Source of the DNA: Liolophura sinensis
Taxonomy: Eukaryota > Mollusca > Polyplacophora > Chitonida > Chitonidae
Length of the DNA stretch: 60,000 bases
Assembly: GCF_032854445.1 (NCBI RefSeq)
Contig: NC_088295.1
Coordinates: 65,083,249 to 65,143,248, forward strand
Reading direction: 5' to 3'
Shown: piece by piece, positions 41,501-53,500 of the stretch
Layout of the letters: each line of letters opens with the position of its first letter
Position numbering within the stretch: the stretch's first letter is position 1
Made by a program: the position numbers and the translations under genes
Notes under the pieces: model-generated
The model's database searches: none
Told to the model about the DNA's origin: nothing
What the model saw: only the letters and a program-made list of their open reading frames with translations

Positions 41501-44500
41501 TTAATCGTTTAACATTTTCGCTGATTTGCCTTTGTATCCACATATTAACAAGTTGCCTGCATTTACATGTATGAAGTAATACATCAGCTCTGAATTTAAG
41601 CTGTATATTATCCTCAGTGCATTTTATCAACATTCCATCAGACATGTACATTGATACATTTTATCACACATATTGGCCTAGCCAGGAGCCTCTTACCAAT
41701 GCCGTTTCTGTGAGTTCAAGTCAAGCTAATGCTGGCTTCCTCTCCGGCCGTGCATGGGAAGGTCGTGGGATCCATCGTCGTATAAGTGAAATATTCTTCA
41801 GAACAGCATAAAGCACAAATCAAATAAATAAACATATCAAATCCTCAACCTTTTTGTATATGAAATAGAGATTTTCAGGGCAGTTTTTTATCTTTTTAAT
41901 TTGATTTGAAGGCAAAACTACATTTGTTGAATTGCCCAATTTAGGGCTTCACAGAAACTATAATTTTATCAGTTCACACAGGATAATGACTTCAGAATAA
42001 GCTTGAATGAACACCTTGCAATCATGCGAAAAGGTTGAAGAATGACAGTATGTACTGACACATAAGTACTGAATTGCAGCTCTGCATTGTAACAATTTGA
42101 CAGTGATTTATAACTTGTTACAAATCAGTTATGACTTCTGTGTTTCTACCTGTAATACCAGTACTGTTTTTCAGACAACATATTACCTCTGTTGAGATTT
42201 GCAGGCTGTAATACACAGAAGACAGTACCAACATAAAAGCCTGCATGTTTTTACTCTCTACAGCCTACTGACCCACTGACTGATTTTCAGTTGCCCATTA
42301 TAATCTTACTTTGTGTACATCAGTACACAGTGTTTTATTGTCTTCTGCTCATGTTGATTCGGACTGGCTTTTTGATTGGATAACAACTTATACCTAGCTT
42401 TCTGAAATGAATATTAACATTCCCCATACTGACATGTGATTTACCAATACCTGTGTTGGATATCAAGGTTTTCTCGGATTGTTTCGTATTCAGTGAAGTT
42501 TAAAATTCGCCCTCAGACAATGCCTGCCTGCCAACTTATGCAGATGCAGAGTGCTTCCTAACTCTTAACTGTGCAACCTCGCTTCACTTACCTATTCAGA
42601 AATGGGCCCACTTGCATGAAACCCTCTTAACATTAAGAGCAGGTAACTACTCTGGAGACGTAATGCCCACAGTGCTGGTTGTCATGGTAGTTACGTGCAC
42701 TTAACGTTAAGAGGGTTTCGTGCAAGTGGGCCCAGATTGAAAGGACATGTCAGACTATAGTCTTCACTGTGCTGCCGTAATTCTCCTTTCAGTCATATCA
42801 AGACTATCTGCTGAATCATCGACTGGAATACATGAAACTGGCTCTACGTTTCCATCCACCAGTGATACAATTACTACAACTCCTGCATCTAGAGCGACAA
42901 CTCTTCCACCTACTACAACAACCACCACTCGTCCATCTACAACCAGGACAACCACAACCTCTCCACCTACAACCACAACAACAACTACTCCTCTTTCTAC
43001 AACCACAACAACCACTCCTCCACCTTCAACTGCAACAACAACCACTCCTCCACCTACAGCTACAAAGACCACCACTCCTCCACCTACAACCACAACAACA
43101 ACTACCACTCCTCCACCTACAACCACAACAACTACCACCCCTCCACCTACAGCTACAACCACTCAGCCTACAACCACAACAACAACCACTCCTCCACCTA
43201 CAACTACAATGACAACCACTCCTCTGCCTACAACCACAACAACAACCACTCCCCCGCCTACAACCACAACAACCACCACTCCTTCACCCACTACAACTAC
43301 CACCACTCCTCCACCCACAACCACAACGACAACCACTCCTCAACCCACAACCACAATGACAACCACTCCTCCACCCACAACCACAACAACTACTCCTTCA
43401 CCTACAACCACAACAACCACTCCTCTACCTACAACCACGACAACAACAACTCCACCAAGTACAACCACAACAACTACCACTCCTCCACCTACAACCACAA
43501 CAACTACCACTCCTCCACCTACAACCACAACAACTACCACCCCTCCACCTACAACCACAACAACTACCACTCCTCCACCTACAACCACAACAACTACCAC
43601 CCCTCCACCTACAACCACAATAACTACCACTCCTCCACCTACAACCACAACTACTACTACTCCACCTACAACCACAACAACTACCACTCCTCCACCCACA
43701 ACCACAACAACTACGACTCTTCCACCTAAAACCACAACAACTACCACTCTCCCACCTACAACCACAACAACTACCACTCCTCCACCTACAACCACAACAA
43801 CTACCACTCCTCCACCTACCACCACAACAACAACCACTCCTCCACCTACAACCACAACAACTACCACTCTCCCACCTACAACCACAACAACTACCACTCC
43901 TCCACCTACAACCACAACAACTACCACTCCCCCACCTACAACCACAACAACTACCACTCCTCCACCTACAACCACAACAACTACCACTCCTCCACCTACA
44001 ACCACAACAACTACCACTCTTCCACCCACAACTACCACTCCTCCACCTACCACCACAACAACAACCACTCCTCCACCCACAACCACAACGACCACTACTC
44101 CTCCACCTACAACCACAACAACTACCACTCCTCCACCTACAACCACAACAACTACCACTCCTCCACCTACAACCACAACAACTACCACTCTTCCACCCAC
44201 AACTACCACTCCTCCACCCACAACCACAACAACAACCACTCCTCCACCCACAACCACCACTACTTCTCCACCTACAACCACAACAACTACCACTCTTCCA
44301 CCTACAACCACCACTTCCATTAGAACAGCCACAACTACCATCTCTACTACTACTCTGTCTAATCCAATATTCGCTGTATCACAGACAAAATGTTCAGAGC
44401 CAGCTGATGTAATGTTCCTTATAGATGCATCAGACATGTTGTCAAGATCAGCTTTTGATGGAATGAAAGAATTTGTGTTGGCAGTTGTTGATTCGCTAGC

Positions 44501-47500
44501 CCTGAATGAGTTGACTGGTATGAGAGTGGGAGCCGGATTTTACAGTTTCCAAGTGCAAGGGTTACCACTGAATCCTTTTCGGAGTGCAAACCAGTTCAGA
44601 TCAGCATTCACTGATATAGGTCAAGGTTCAGAGCCTGCTTTCACAGATCTTGGAATTCAGTATGCAAGAGACACATTCAGGTCTCAGTCTCGTAGTGGAC
44701 GTCCTAAAATTTTGATAGTTCTAGTCAGTGCTTTGCAAAGAAATCCAGAAACTTTCTTGCGCCAAGGCGAGAACGCTAAAAATGAAGGGGTGACAATCAT
44801 AGTTGTTGGCATTGGTTTTGGGCGGTTTGAATTGGACGATGTGACAAAACAGTACCTGAAAGAATTGGCCTCAACGAATAGTCTTGCTCTCTTTCAAGAA
44901 GACTTCACCACCTTACCTCTTCTTCTACCCAACATCACAGCTGTTCTTTGTGGTAAGATGACCACTAAATACACTAGACGAAAACTCAAGCAGTCACGAG
45001 AGTCATCTAATCCATTTGAAATGCATAAGTCATCTGTACCTGGGTAGGGTCTCATCATAACATTCATTGAAATTCTCTATTGTTTTTGTGTTTAAATGTT
45101 AACGTACCTTATGTACACGTGAAAGAACAGCCACATACTGAACTTCAGTGGACTCAGATTTATGAAATCAATATTGCTGCTGACAGAATTACTTGTACAT
45201 ACACATGGTTATACGGACACACCATGATAATCAATAAAATTGATGTTGTTAATTACTTTGCAGATACAGCCCGACTGGGGGTGCCTACCCTTACACCTAC
45301 CACTTCTGAGCTGCCACCAATATTTGGGGCAGTCCCTCGCACTTTGGTGCCACCAAGAAACTCGGGACAAGAGTCTTTTGGAATTCAGGTACAACCAGGA
45401 ATTCCAAATGAATCAGATAAGCAGCCGACTCTTGCACCGCCATTACTAGTTGTGCCCGGACAGCCAGAACCCAAGACGACTGTATTGCCTGATGTACCAG
45501 TGACATCAACATTGGATGTTGCTAATACTATCAAACCACCACCACCTCAAGTCCTTCCTCCAAGACTACCCCCATTGGGAGGACAACCACAGCTACCTTT
45601 TAATCCTTACCAGCCCACTGCTGCACCACCATTAGTGACTGAAGAGATAACTGTTACAATTCCGTTGTCCAGGGCATCTACTCCATCACCTTTGGAGCGT
45701 CTTCCCCCACCAAGCATAGACTGTGTGTACCCTGGAGAGCTCATCTTCATGATTGATGGCTCAGACAGCTTGATTACTCCGGATTTCGTCAAAGAGAAAG
45801 AGTTTGTATCTTCTGTGCTGGCCAGGTTTTATTTTGATGTAAAAAATGGGATAAGAGCAGGGGGTATTGCCTATAGCTCTCTTATTCAAAGTATTCCTTT
45901 AGATCCTTTCCAGAGCAGTTCCCAGTTTAGGGAATCATTTGAGCGCCTTGACCATCAGCAGGAATCCACCCACACTCACCTGGGTATTCAGACCGCACGG
46001 GACATATTCCAGAGGCAAGCCAGGCCTGGGCTGCCAAAAGTCCTGGTAATCCTGACTGATGGTCTGTCAAGGTTTCCAGACCGCACCTTCGAGGAGGCAA
46101 CAAAGGCCAAGCAAGAAGGCATCCTTATCATTACTGTGGGTGTGGCTTCACGTGCTGATGAGTTCACCTCTGAAGCAGTGGAGGAACTATTGAGTATATC
46201 ATCCTCAGAAGCTCTTATGTTCCTGGTGCAAAGCTTCGATGATTTGCCCTCTGTTGAAATCACTTTGGTGCAAACAATCTGTGGTAAGTTTACAGCATTT
46301 TGTATCCTCATTAAATCTGTTCGCGTGTGCACCTAAACTTCATCTGAGTGAGATTTTATTTTCCACATGAAACAAAATACCTTTGATACCATGGGGCTTT
46401 GTTTTTTTTAAATTTTCTACAGGAAATAGCACAGGTGGCATACGTTTTTGTCTGTGCATGTGTATTTGGAATACTTATTTAATACGTCTTCCCCGGGCTG
46501 TGCCCGGTTTCCACCCACCATAATGCTGGCCGCCGTCGCATAAGTGAAATATTCTTGAGTACGGCGTAAAACACCAATTAGATAAATAAATAAATAATAC
46601 ATGTCTTGCATTGTTTTTCTTGCTTTAAATATATTTTGATTTTATGTTGCAGAACTAATAATGCCTCCTCCGCTCCCATCGACTACAAATCTGATACCTC
46701 AAGAAACCGATAGACCAACATTACCGCCCCCGACAGTACCCCGTCCATCAACCACATCAGCCCCTCTGACCGCGAAGCCTACCTTCAGTGGTTCAAAATG
46801 CCGGTATCCAGCAGACCTGGTGTTTTTGCTGGATGGGTCAGCTGGGTCCATAGAAATGAGCATTCGTCTCGCCAGAGAATTTATGCTGTTGGTAGCTGAT
46901 TCCTTTTACCTGAATGGTGTTGATGGGAGTAGAGTTGCTGGTGTGCTTTATGACACAGAAATTCAAAGTGTAACTCTATCTCCTTTTCGGAACCCAGAAG
47001 CCTTCAAGACTGAGATCAGGTCATTGTCATTCAACCCTTCTGTTTCGTTTGCCGATAGAGGTATTGAATACGCTCGCAGGATGTTTAAAGAACAAGGCAG
47101 AGAAGGAATCCCCAAAGTTTTGATCCTTGTGAGAGATGGCTTTTCTTCACTTCCACCAGACACTTTGAGACAAGCTATGCTAGCCAGAACTGAAAACATA
47201 ACAGTTATAACTGTTGGTCTACGTGAGAACAGTGGAGTGATTCAAGGACTGAGACAACAGCTTTCTTCTATTGCTTCATCTCGGGATCTTTTCTTTGATG
47301 TGAGGGACTTCACCGAATTACAGTCTATAGGAAGCCGACTGGTTACTGATATATGTGGTAAGTGAACTCCTCCACAGGTGAAATTGTACTCATTTTTTTT
47401 CACTTATTCTTTCACTTATTTGTATTTTACACGTAATCAACCCACTATTTAACCATTATTGTCCAAAGCAAGATGAACTGCAAGACTGAGGAGGAAAACA

Positions 47501-50500
47501 TTAATAGCTGTTGAGTTGGATATTAATAGTGTGTACATGTGGCATGTTCTATAAGTCAAGAATTCTGTTGTTGATTTCAGATCATGTCGCAAAATCATAC
47601 TGTACTATGTTATAAAAGTGTACTTTATCGACTTTTCTTCCTAGGTCTGATTTCACCATTTCGCACATTACTGACAACTCGCTTTGTTCCGCAAGTAACC
47701 CAAAGCCCCACAACAGTGCCAAAACAGACCCCTGTTACAAGAGATCCCGTCTTCAGCAGTTCAAAGTGCCCCTATCCCGGGGACCTAATATTTCTACTGG
47801 ATGGGTCAGAGAGCACCACAGACCTGAACTACTTCTTAGCAAGAGAATTTGTGCTGTCCGTTACAGACTCTTTCAACATCGATGGAGACGGAGGGACAAG
47901 AGTTGCAGGAATCATGTACGACTCCAACATTCAAAGCGTTCCGTTTGAACCTTTTCAGAATGCTACAGCCTTTCAAACTGCAGTGAGATCACTACCTTAT
48001 AACTCCTCTGTGTCATTTCTGGACCAAGGCATCGCCTATGCACGCAAGATTTTTACTGAAGAGGGCAGAGATGGCATTCCGAAAGTTCTGATCATTGTTA
48101 GGGATGGTTATTCCTCGCTTCTACCTGACACTTTGAGACAATCTCTGATAGCAAGGACCCAAAATATCGCAGTTGTAACCATTGGTCTGGATGGAGATGG
48201 TGGAATGTTTCCAAACGGGAGGCAAGAGCTCCAGTCTGTTGCTTCGACCCCAGGTCTATTTATCGGTGTAAGGGACTTCACTGAGTTACGGTCTGTAGGA
48301 AGCGAACTGGTGACAAAACTATGTGGTATGTTTAATTACAAATACGCACGATCCTATAACTCGGTATGTTGATACATAAGTGGAATTTTTAACCCGCAAT
48401 ACATTTTGATTGCAGATCTGCCTAGCGATAGGCTGAGTGCAAACACTCTTTGTACCAGGAGACTTCCATTAGCTATATGTGAAAGTGTGTAGCTCTCAAT
48501 TATAGTGCTTGCTTGCATCAGGGACTAGATATTTGTTCGCTAGGAAAGATGTCAGATAGTATACAACTTCTTCACAAAATGTACACACAAATTTAGGATA
48601 TCTGATGGGATATTGCCTGTTTAGATGGCCGATATCCTTAAAATTATAAATCCTCAACTGGATCACAAACCATGGAATGGCGTTTTGCTTGCCATTAGGA
48701 AATTTTGAACGTGCACAATTTACTCACTATCAAGCACTTTACATTAACTCGTCTTAACGATTAGCTCTCAGACAGAAAATCTTCAAGGTGTCCCTTGCTT
48801 CACTGGAACCTTAGCAGGCAATAAGCGGTCCAGGTTGCTTTCTTGTGTGTTATTACAGGAATCTAGAGACCACGTGCATTTGGCCATTAAGACATGTCAG
48901 ACATTTAAAGGTTTGCTAGTATAACTTGCCATATGTCAGTGGCTTACCTCAAGCACTCTGGTTGGGATTATAACTCTTCAGTATGTGACATTAAAATAAC
49001 AATCCTAAAGAAAAATGGTTTATGGTAACAGTATGTTTTAGCTTGTGTAATTAACGCTAACAGATTCTTAGTTTATGGACATCTTGAAACCATCAAAGCT
49101 GACAAAAGCCTTCTTGAGAAGTGAATTTAGAGTTTTTATGACGGAAATAAAAATATGCATTATAATATGATGATGAATTTTAGTTCTTGATAATATCATT
49201 GAAGCAAGAAACTTTTTCTATTTTCAGATTTGCTATCACCCCCACCCATCTTACCAACCCTGGGTGTTAATCCTCAAGAGTTTCCGGTATCGACATCACA
49301 GCCGCCAATAGTAAGACAAGCCACAACACAAGCCCCCCAGAGTGATTCAAAATGCCAATATCCCGGAGATTTGATATTCTTGCTGGATGGATCACCAACC
49401 TCGACAGATCTCAGCTTGCTCTTGGCAAGGGAATTTGCATTATCTACAGCTGGTTCGTTTAACCTTAATGAATTTAATGGCACTAGAGTAGCTGGCATTC
49501 TGAATGATGGCAACCTTCGAAGTGTCCCTTTTGTTCCTTTTCACGATTCTATGGCATTCCAGACAAAGATGCGGTCTTTGGCCGTGAACTCATCAGTTAC
49601 CTACTCTGATAGAGGCATTGAATATTCTCGTAAGATGTTCTCAGAACAAGGCAGAACAGGTGTAGCACAGGTGCTTGTCGTTTTGAGAGATGGCTTTTCC
49701 CGACTTCCACCTGACACTTTAAGACAAGCTTTGATTGCAAGGATGCAAAATATTACAGTTATAACTATTGGTCTAGATGGAAACAGTGGAGGGATACCAG
49801 GCAGGAGACAAGAGCTTCAATCTGTGGCTTCATTCCCGGACCTATTCTATGGAGTGAGCAACTTTAATGATTTACAGTCGGTACGAAGGAAACTGGTGTC
49901 AGATATATGTGGTGAGTTCATCATGCCTCATATTTTTACAATAATAGCTTTTATATCAACTTATTACAATTCTTTTGTGCGTGAAGAACCAGGTGTTCAG
50001 TTGTCTTGAGATAACAAATAATTTGGAATATATTGCTTTCAGGTCAATTTTAAATATGGCTTATTATCTTATTGTACATGTACTTTTATTTCCCTTAGAT
50101 GTTATCAACTCATATTTTTCAAAACCGAAAACCTTTTCAGAAGCATTCAACAATTTAACAATTTCAGATGTGCTCAGTCAGCGTTCTAGTATTGAGCTGC
50201 CAACGGCTTCAACACAGAATCCAACTCAAGTGCCTGTATCAGTGAACACTACACAAAGTATGGTCGTCAGGCCAAATCCTTCTGCGAATGTCATATGTCG
50301 TCGGCCTGGAGATGTTGTCTTCATCCTGGATGGATCCAAAGGGGTTGATCAATCAGATTTTAGGTTTCAAACTAATTTTGTGGTCAGGATGACAGAGTTA
50401 TTTTACCTTAATCCAGACGATGGCCTGAGGGTGGGTGTCGTTGTTTATGGTGACCAAATTAAAGTTATCCAACAAGAACCATTTTTGTCGGAGTCCAGTT

Positions 50501-53500
50501 TGCGATCTGTACTTGGTCTTTTAATCCATGATAGAGGATCTCCACTTGTTGATGCTGGCATTCGATATGCCAGAGAACTACTAAATGAGCAAGGTAGACC
50601 TGGAACACCGAAAATCCTGGTTTTGTTGTCGCATGGAATCAATGCTAGACCAGTCAACACCATTGATGAAGCTGAAAAGGCAAAGCAAGAAGGAAGCATA
50701 CTGATAACTGTTGGTATAGGAAAAGATGCCATGGGATTGAATGCAGACGTGATCGAAGAGTTCAGATCAATGGCGTCCACTAGTGATCTTGCGTTTTTGA
50801 CCCCAGATTACAGTCAACTTCCTGTCCTCGTCAACAACCTTGCTCCATCAGTGTGTGGTAAGTTATATAGAAATCTGATTTGACAGATCTTTTTGAGGTT
50901 GTCGGTATTAAATGTATCCTTCGTTATTTGTCTTTCCTGTCATGGCCAGAAACATTACCACAAGTTTGAAAATAGTTGACTGCCGTTTTTAGTTGAGACT
51001 CATTTTGTACATGTAATATGATATTTGACCAAGATTGCTTTGATCAAGTCAAATATCGGTCAATCGTTATACAAGTTTAACACCTACAATGCTAATTTTG
51101 CAAGAAACTTTTTCTATTTTCAGATTTGCTATCACCCCCACCCATCTTACCAACCCTGGGTGTTAATCCTCAAGAGTTTCCGGTATCGACATCACAGCCG
51201 CCAATAGTAAGACAAGCCACAACACAAGCCCCCCAGAGTGATTCAAAATGCCAATATCCCGGAGATTTGATATTCTTGCTGGATGGATCACCAACCTCGA
51301 CAGATCTCAGCTTGCTCTTGGCAAGGGAATTTGCATTATCTACAGCTGATTCGTTTAACCTTAATGAATTTAATGGCACTAGAGTAGCTGGCATTCTGAA
51401 TGATGGCAACCTTCGAAGTGTCCCTTTTGTTCCTTTTCACGATTCTATGGCATTCCAGACAAAGATGCGGTCTTTGGCCGTGAACTCATCAGTTACCTAC
51501 TCTGATAGAGGCATTGAATATTCTCGTAAGATGTTCTCAGAACAAGGCAGAACAGGTGTAGCACAGGTGCTTGTCGTTTTGAGAGATGGCTTTTCCCGAC
51601 TTCCACCTGACACTTTAAGACAAGCTTTGATTGCAAGGATGCAAAATATTACAGTTATAACTATTGGTCTAGATGGAAACAGTGGAGGGATACCAGGCAG
51701 GAGACAAGAGCTTCAATCTGTGGCTTCATTCCCGGACCTATTTTATGGAGTGAGCAACTTTAATGATTTACAGTCGGTACGAAGGAAACTGGTGTCAGAT
51801 ATATGTGGTGAGTTCATCATGCCTCTGTATTTTTAACATAATAGCTTTTATATCAACTGGGGCCTCCGTGGCTCAGTCGGTTAGCGCGCTAGCGCAGCGT
51901 AATGACCCAGGAACCTCTCACCAATGCGGTCGCTGAGAGTTCAAGTCCAGCTCATGCTGGCTTCCTCTCCGGCCGTAAGTGGGAAGGTCTGCCTGCAACC
52001 TGCGGATGGTCGTGGGTTTCCCACAGGCTCTGCCCGGTTTCCACCCACCATAATGCTGGCCGCCGTCGTATAAGTGATATATTCCTGAGTACGGCGTAAA
52101 ACACCAATCAAATAAATAAATAAATTTATATCAACTTATTACAATTCTTTTGTGGGTGAAAAACCAGGTGTTCAGTAGTCTTGAGATAACAAATAATTTG
52201 GAATATATTGCTTTCAGGTCAATGTTAAATATGGCTTATTATCTTATTGTACATGTACTTTCATTTCCGTTAGATGTTATCAACTCATATTTTTCAAAAC
52301 GTTTCTTTGGCGAACTGTAGTTTGATAAATATTTTGAACATTACCACAGGTTTGAAAATAGTTGACTGCCGTTTTTAGTTGAGACTCATTTTGTACATGT
52401 AATATGATATTTGGCCAAGATTGCTTTGATCAAGTCAAATATCGGTCAATCGTTATACAAGTTTAACACCTACAATGCTAATTTTGTCTTTTTTTTGAAA
52501 GCACTATATTCAAAAATGCTTGGCTCCTGGCTGTTTTCAGGGTTGTAGTACATCTGCGAATGAAAACATAAAGTGTTTAGGTAAAATGCCTATTCTCATT
52601 TAAAGAAATGTTGAAAGAAAGCTTTAGGGTTGTACCATTTCGTTAGCTTAGTACTAACTTTTCCTCTGTTGTAATGAATTTTATTTTCAGCCGTGGGGAA
52701 TATTACAAAGAATTTCATTTTGTTTCGTCCTTGCAGGTGTATTGAAGACAACAGATTCATCGATACCTACACCACAATCCCCTGTACGCCCGCTGCCAGT
52801 AACACCAAACTCAGTGGAAATGCCAAGCTGTACCAGATCAACAGCTTTCCACGTGAAACCAGGCCATGACTGCGCACAGCGTGCAGAAATTGTCTTTATG
52901 GTTGATGCATCCGAGGCAATCACTCCAGAAAACTTCGCTCTTCAACAGAAATTTGTGATGTGTGTTGCTAACTCTTTGTTTCTCGATCCTTCTAGCGGTG
53001 CAAGGGTGGCTGCTATTGCCTATAGCTCCCAGACTCAGAGTATACCACTTGCCGGCTTTAGTGAGGCCGAGGGGTTCTGGAGTAGCTTCAGCAGAATGGC
53101 CGCTGACAACAGCATAGCTCTGACAAACAATAGTATTCAAGTAGCTAGAGAGATGTTCAAAGCTGAATCAAGACAGGAAGCTACCAAGACACTGGTCATT
53201 CTTACAGATGGCAAGAACATTTGTCCGGGAAACACTTTGGCGCTGGCCAACTTGGCCAAACGAGAGAACATTTTGATAATATCCATTGGGATTTCAGAAA
53301 CTCCACTTAGTTCAGCCAGTCTTTCTGAACTGAAAAGCCTGGCATCTACGCCAGACCACGCCTTTGTCGTTTCTAATTACAGATCCCTGATGGCAGCCAC
53401 TGGTAATCTTGTTCGGGTGTTGTGCTGTAAGTCTTTGTATACTCAAGTCTATTTTCTACATCCTCCCATAACAATCAACTGAACTGCTGAAAACTCTTGA

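Larger units (their letters stand above)
40792..42792 (+). other. Intron between VWA8 and the mucin/VWA9 exon
   Basis: A 2-kb intron with a SINE family A fragment (41674-41832), repeat X copy 3 (41886-42052) and a foldback element (42603-42734) ending 58 bp before the acceptor. A twofold GATTTGCAGCTGTATATTAA motif is seen near 41320-41380. Otherwise nothing is recognised. Confidence 0.7.
49205..51100 (+). repeat. Segmental duplication, copy 1 (VWA13-VWA14)
   Basis: This 1.9-kb unit runs from GCAAGAAACTTTTTC to ACAATGCTAATTTTG and contains VWA13, VWA14 and their introns. It is repeated immediately at 51101-52486, in which the same endpoints appear. The repeat border is the sequence joint ATTTTG|CAAGAAAC at 51100/51101. 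Confidence 0.93.
51101..52486 (+). repeat. Segmental duplication, copy 2 (VWA15, SINE, deleted VWA14)
   Basis: Second copy of the 49205-51100 unit. It contains VWA15 (copy of VWA13), a SINE inserted at 51859-52124, the intron up to a 27-bp stub of the VWA14 exon, and then, after about 30 bp of unmatched sequence, the last 157 bp of the unit (52330-52486). The VWA14 body (about 820 bp) is missing. Confidence 0.92.

Noticed and set aside
43340-44437. Long open frame on the minus strand with [10 protein letters not shown] repeats, and a similar one at 42764-43162
   Set aside because: It is the mirror of the Thr/Pro minisatellite: any frame of an ACC/CCA-rich repeat is open on the other strand. 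No splice signals or domain support it.
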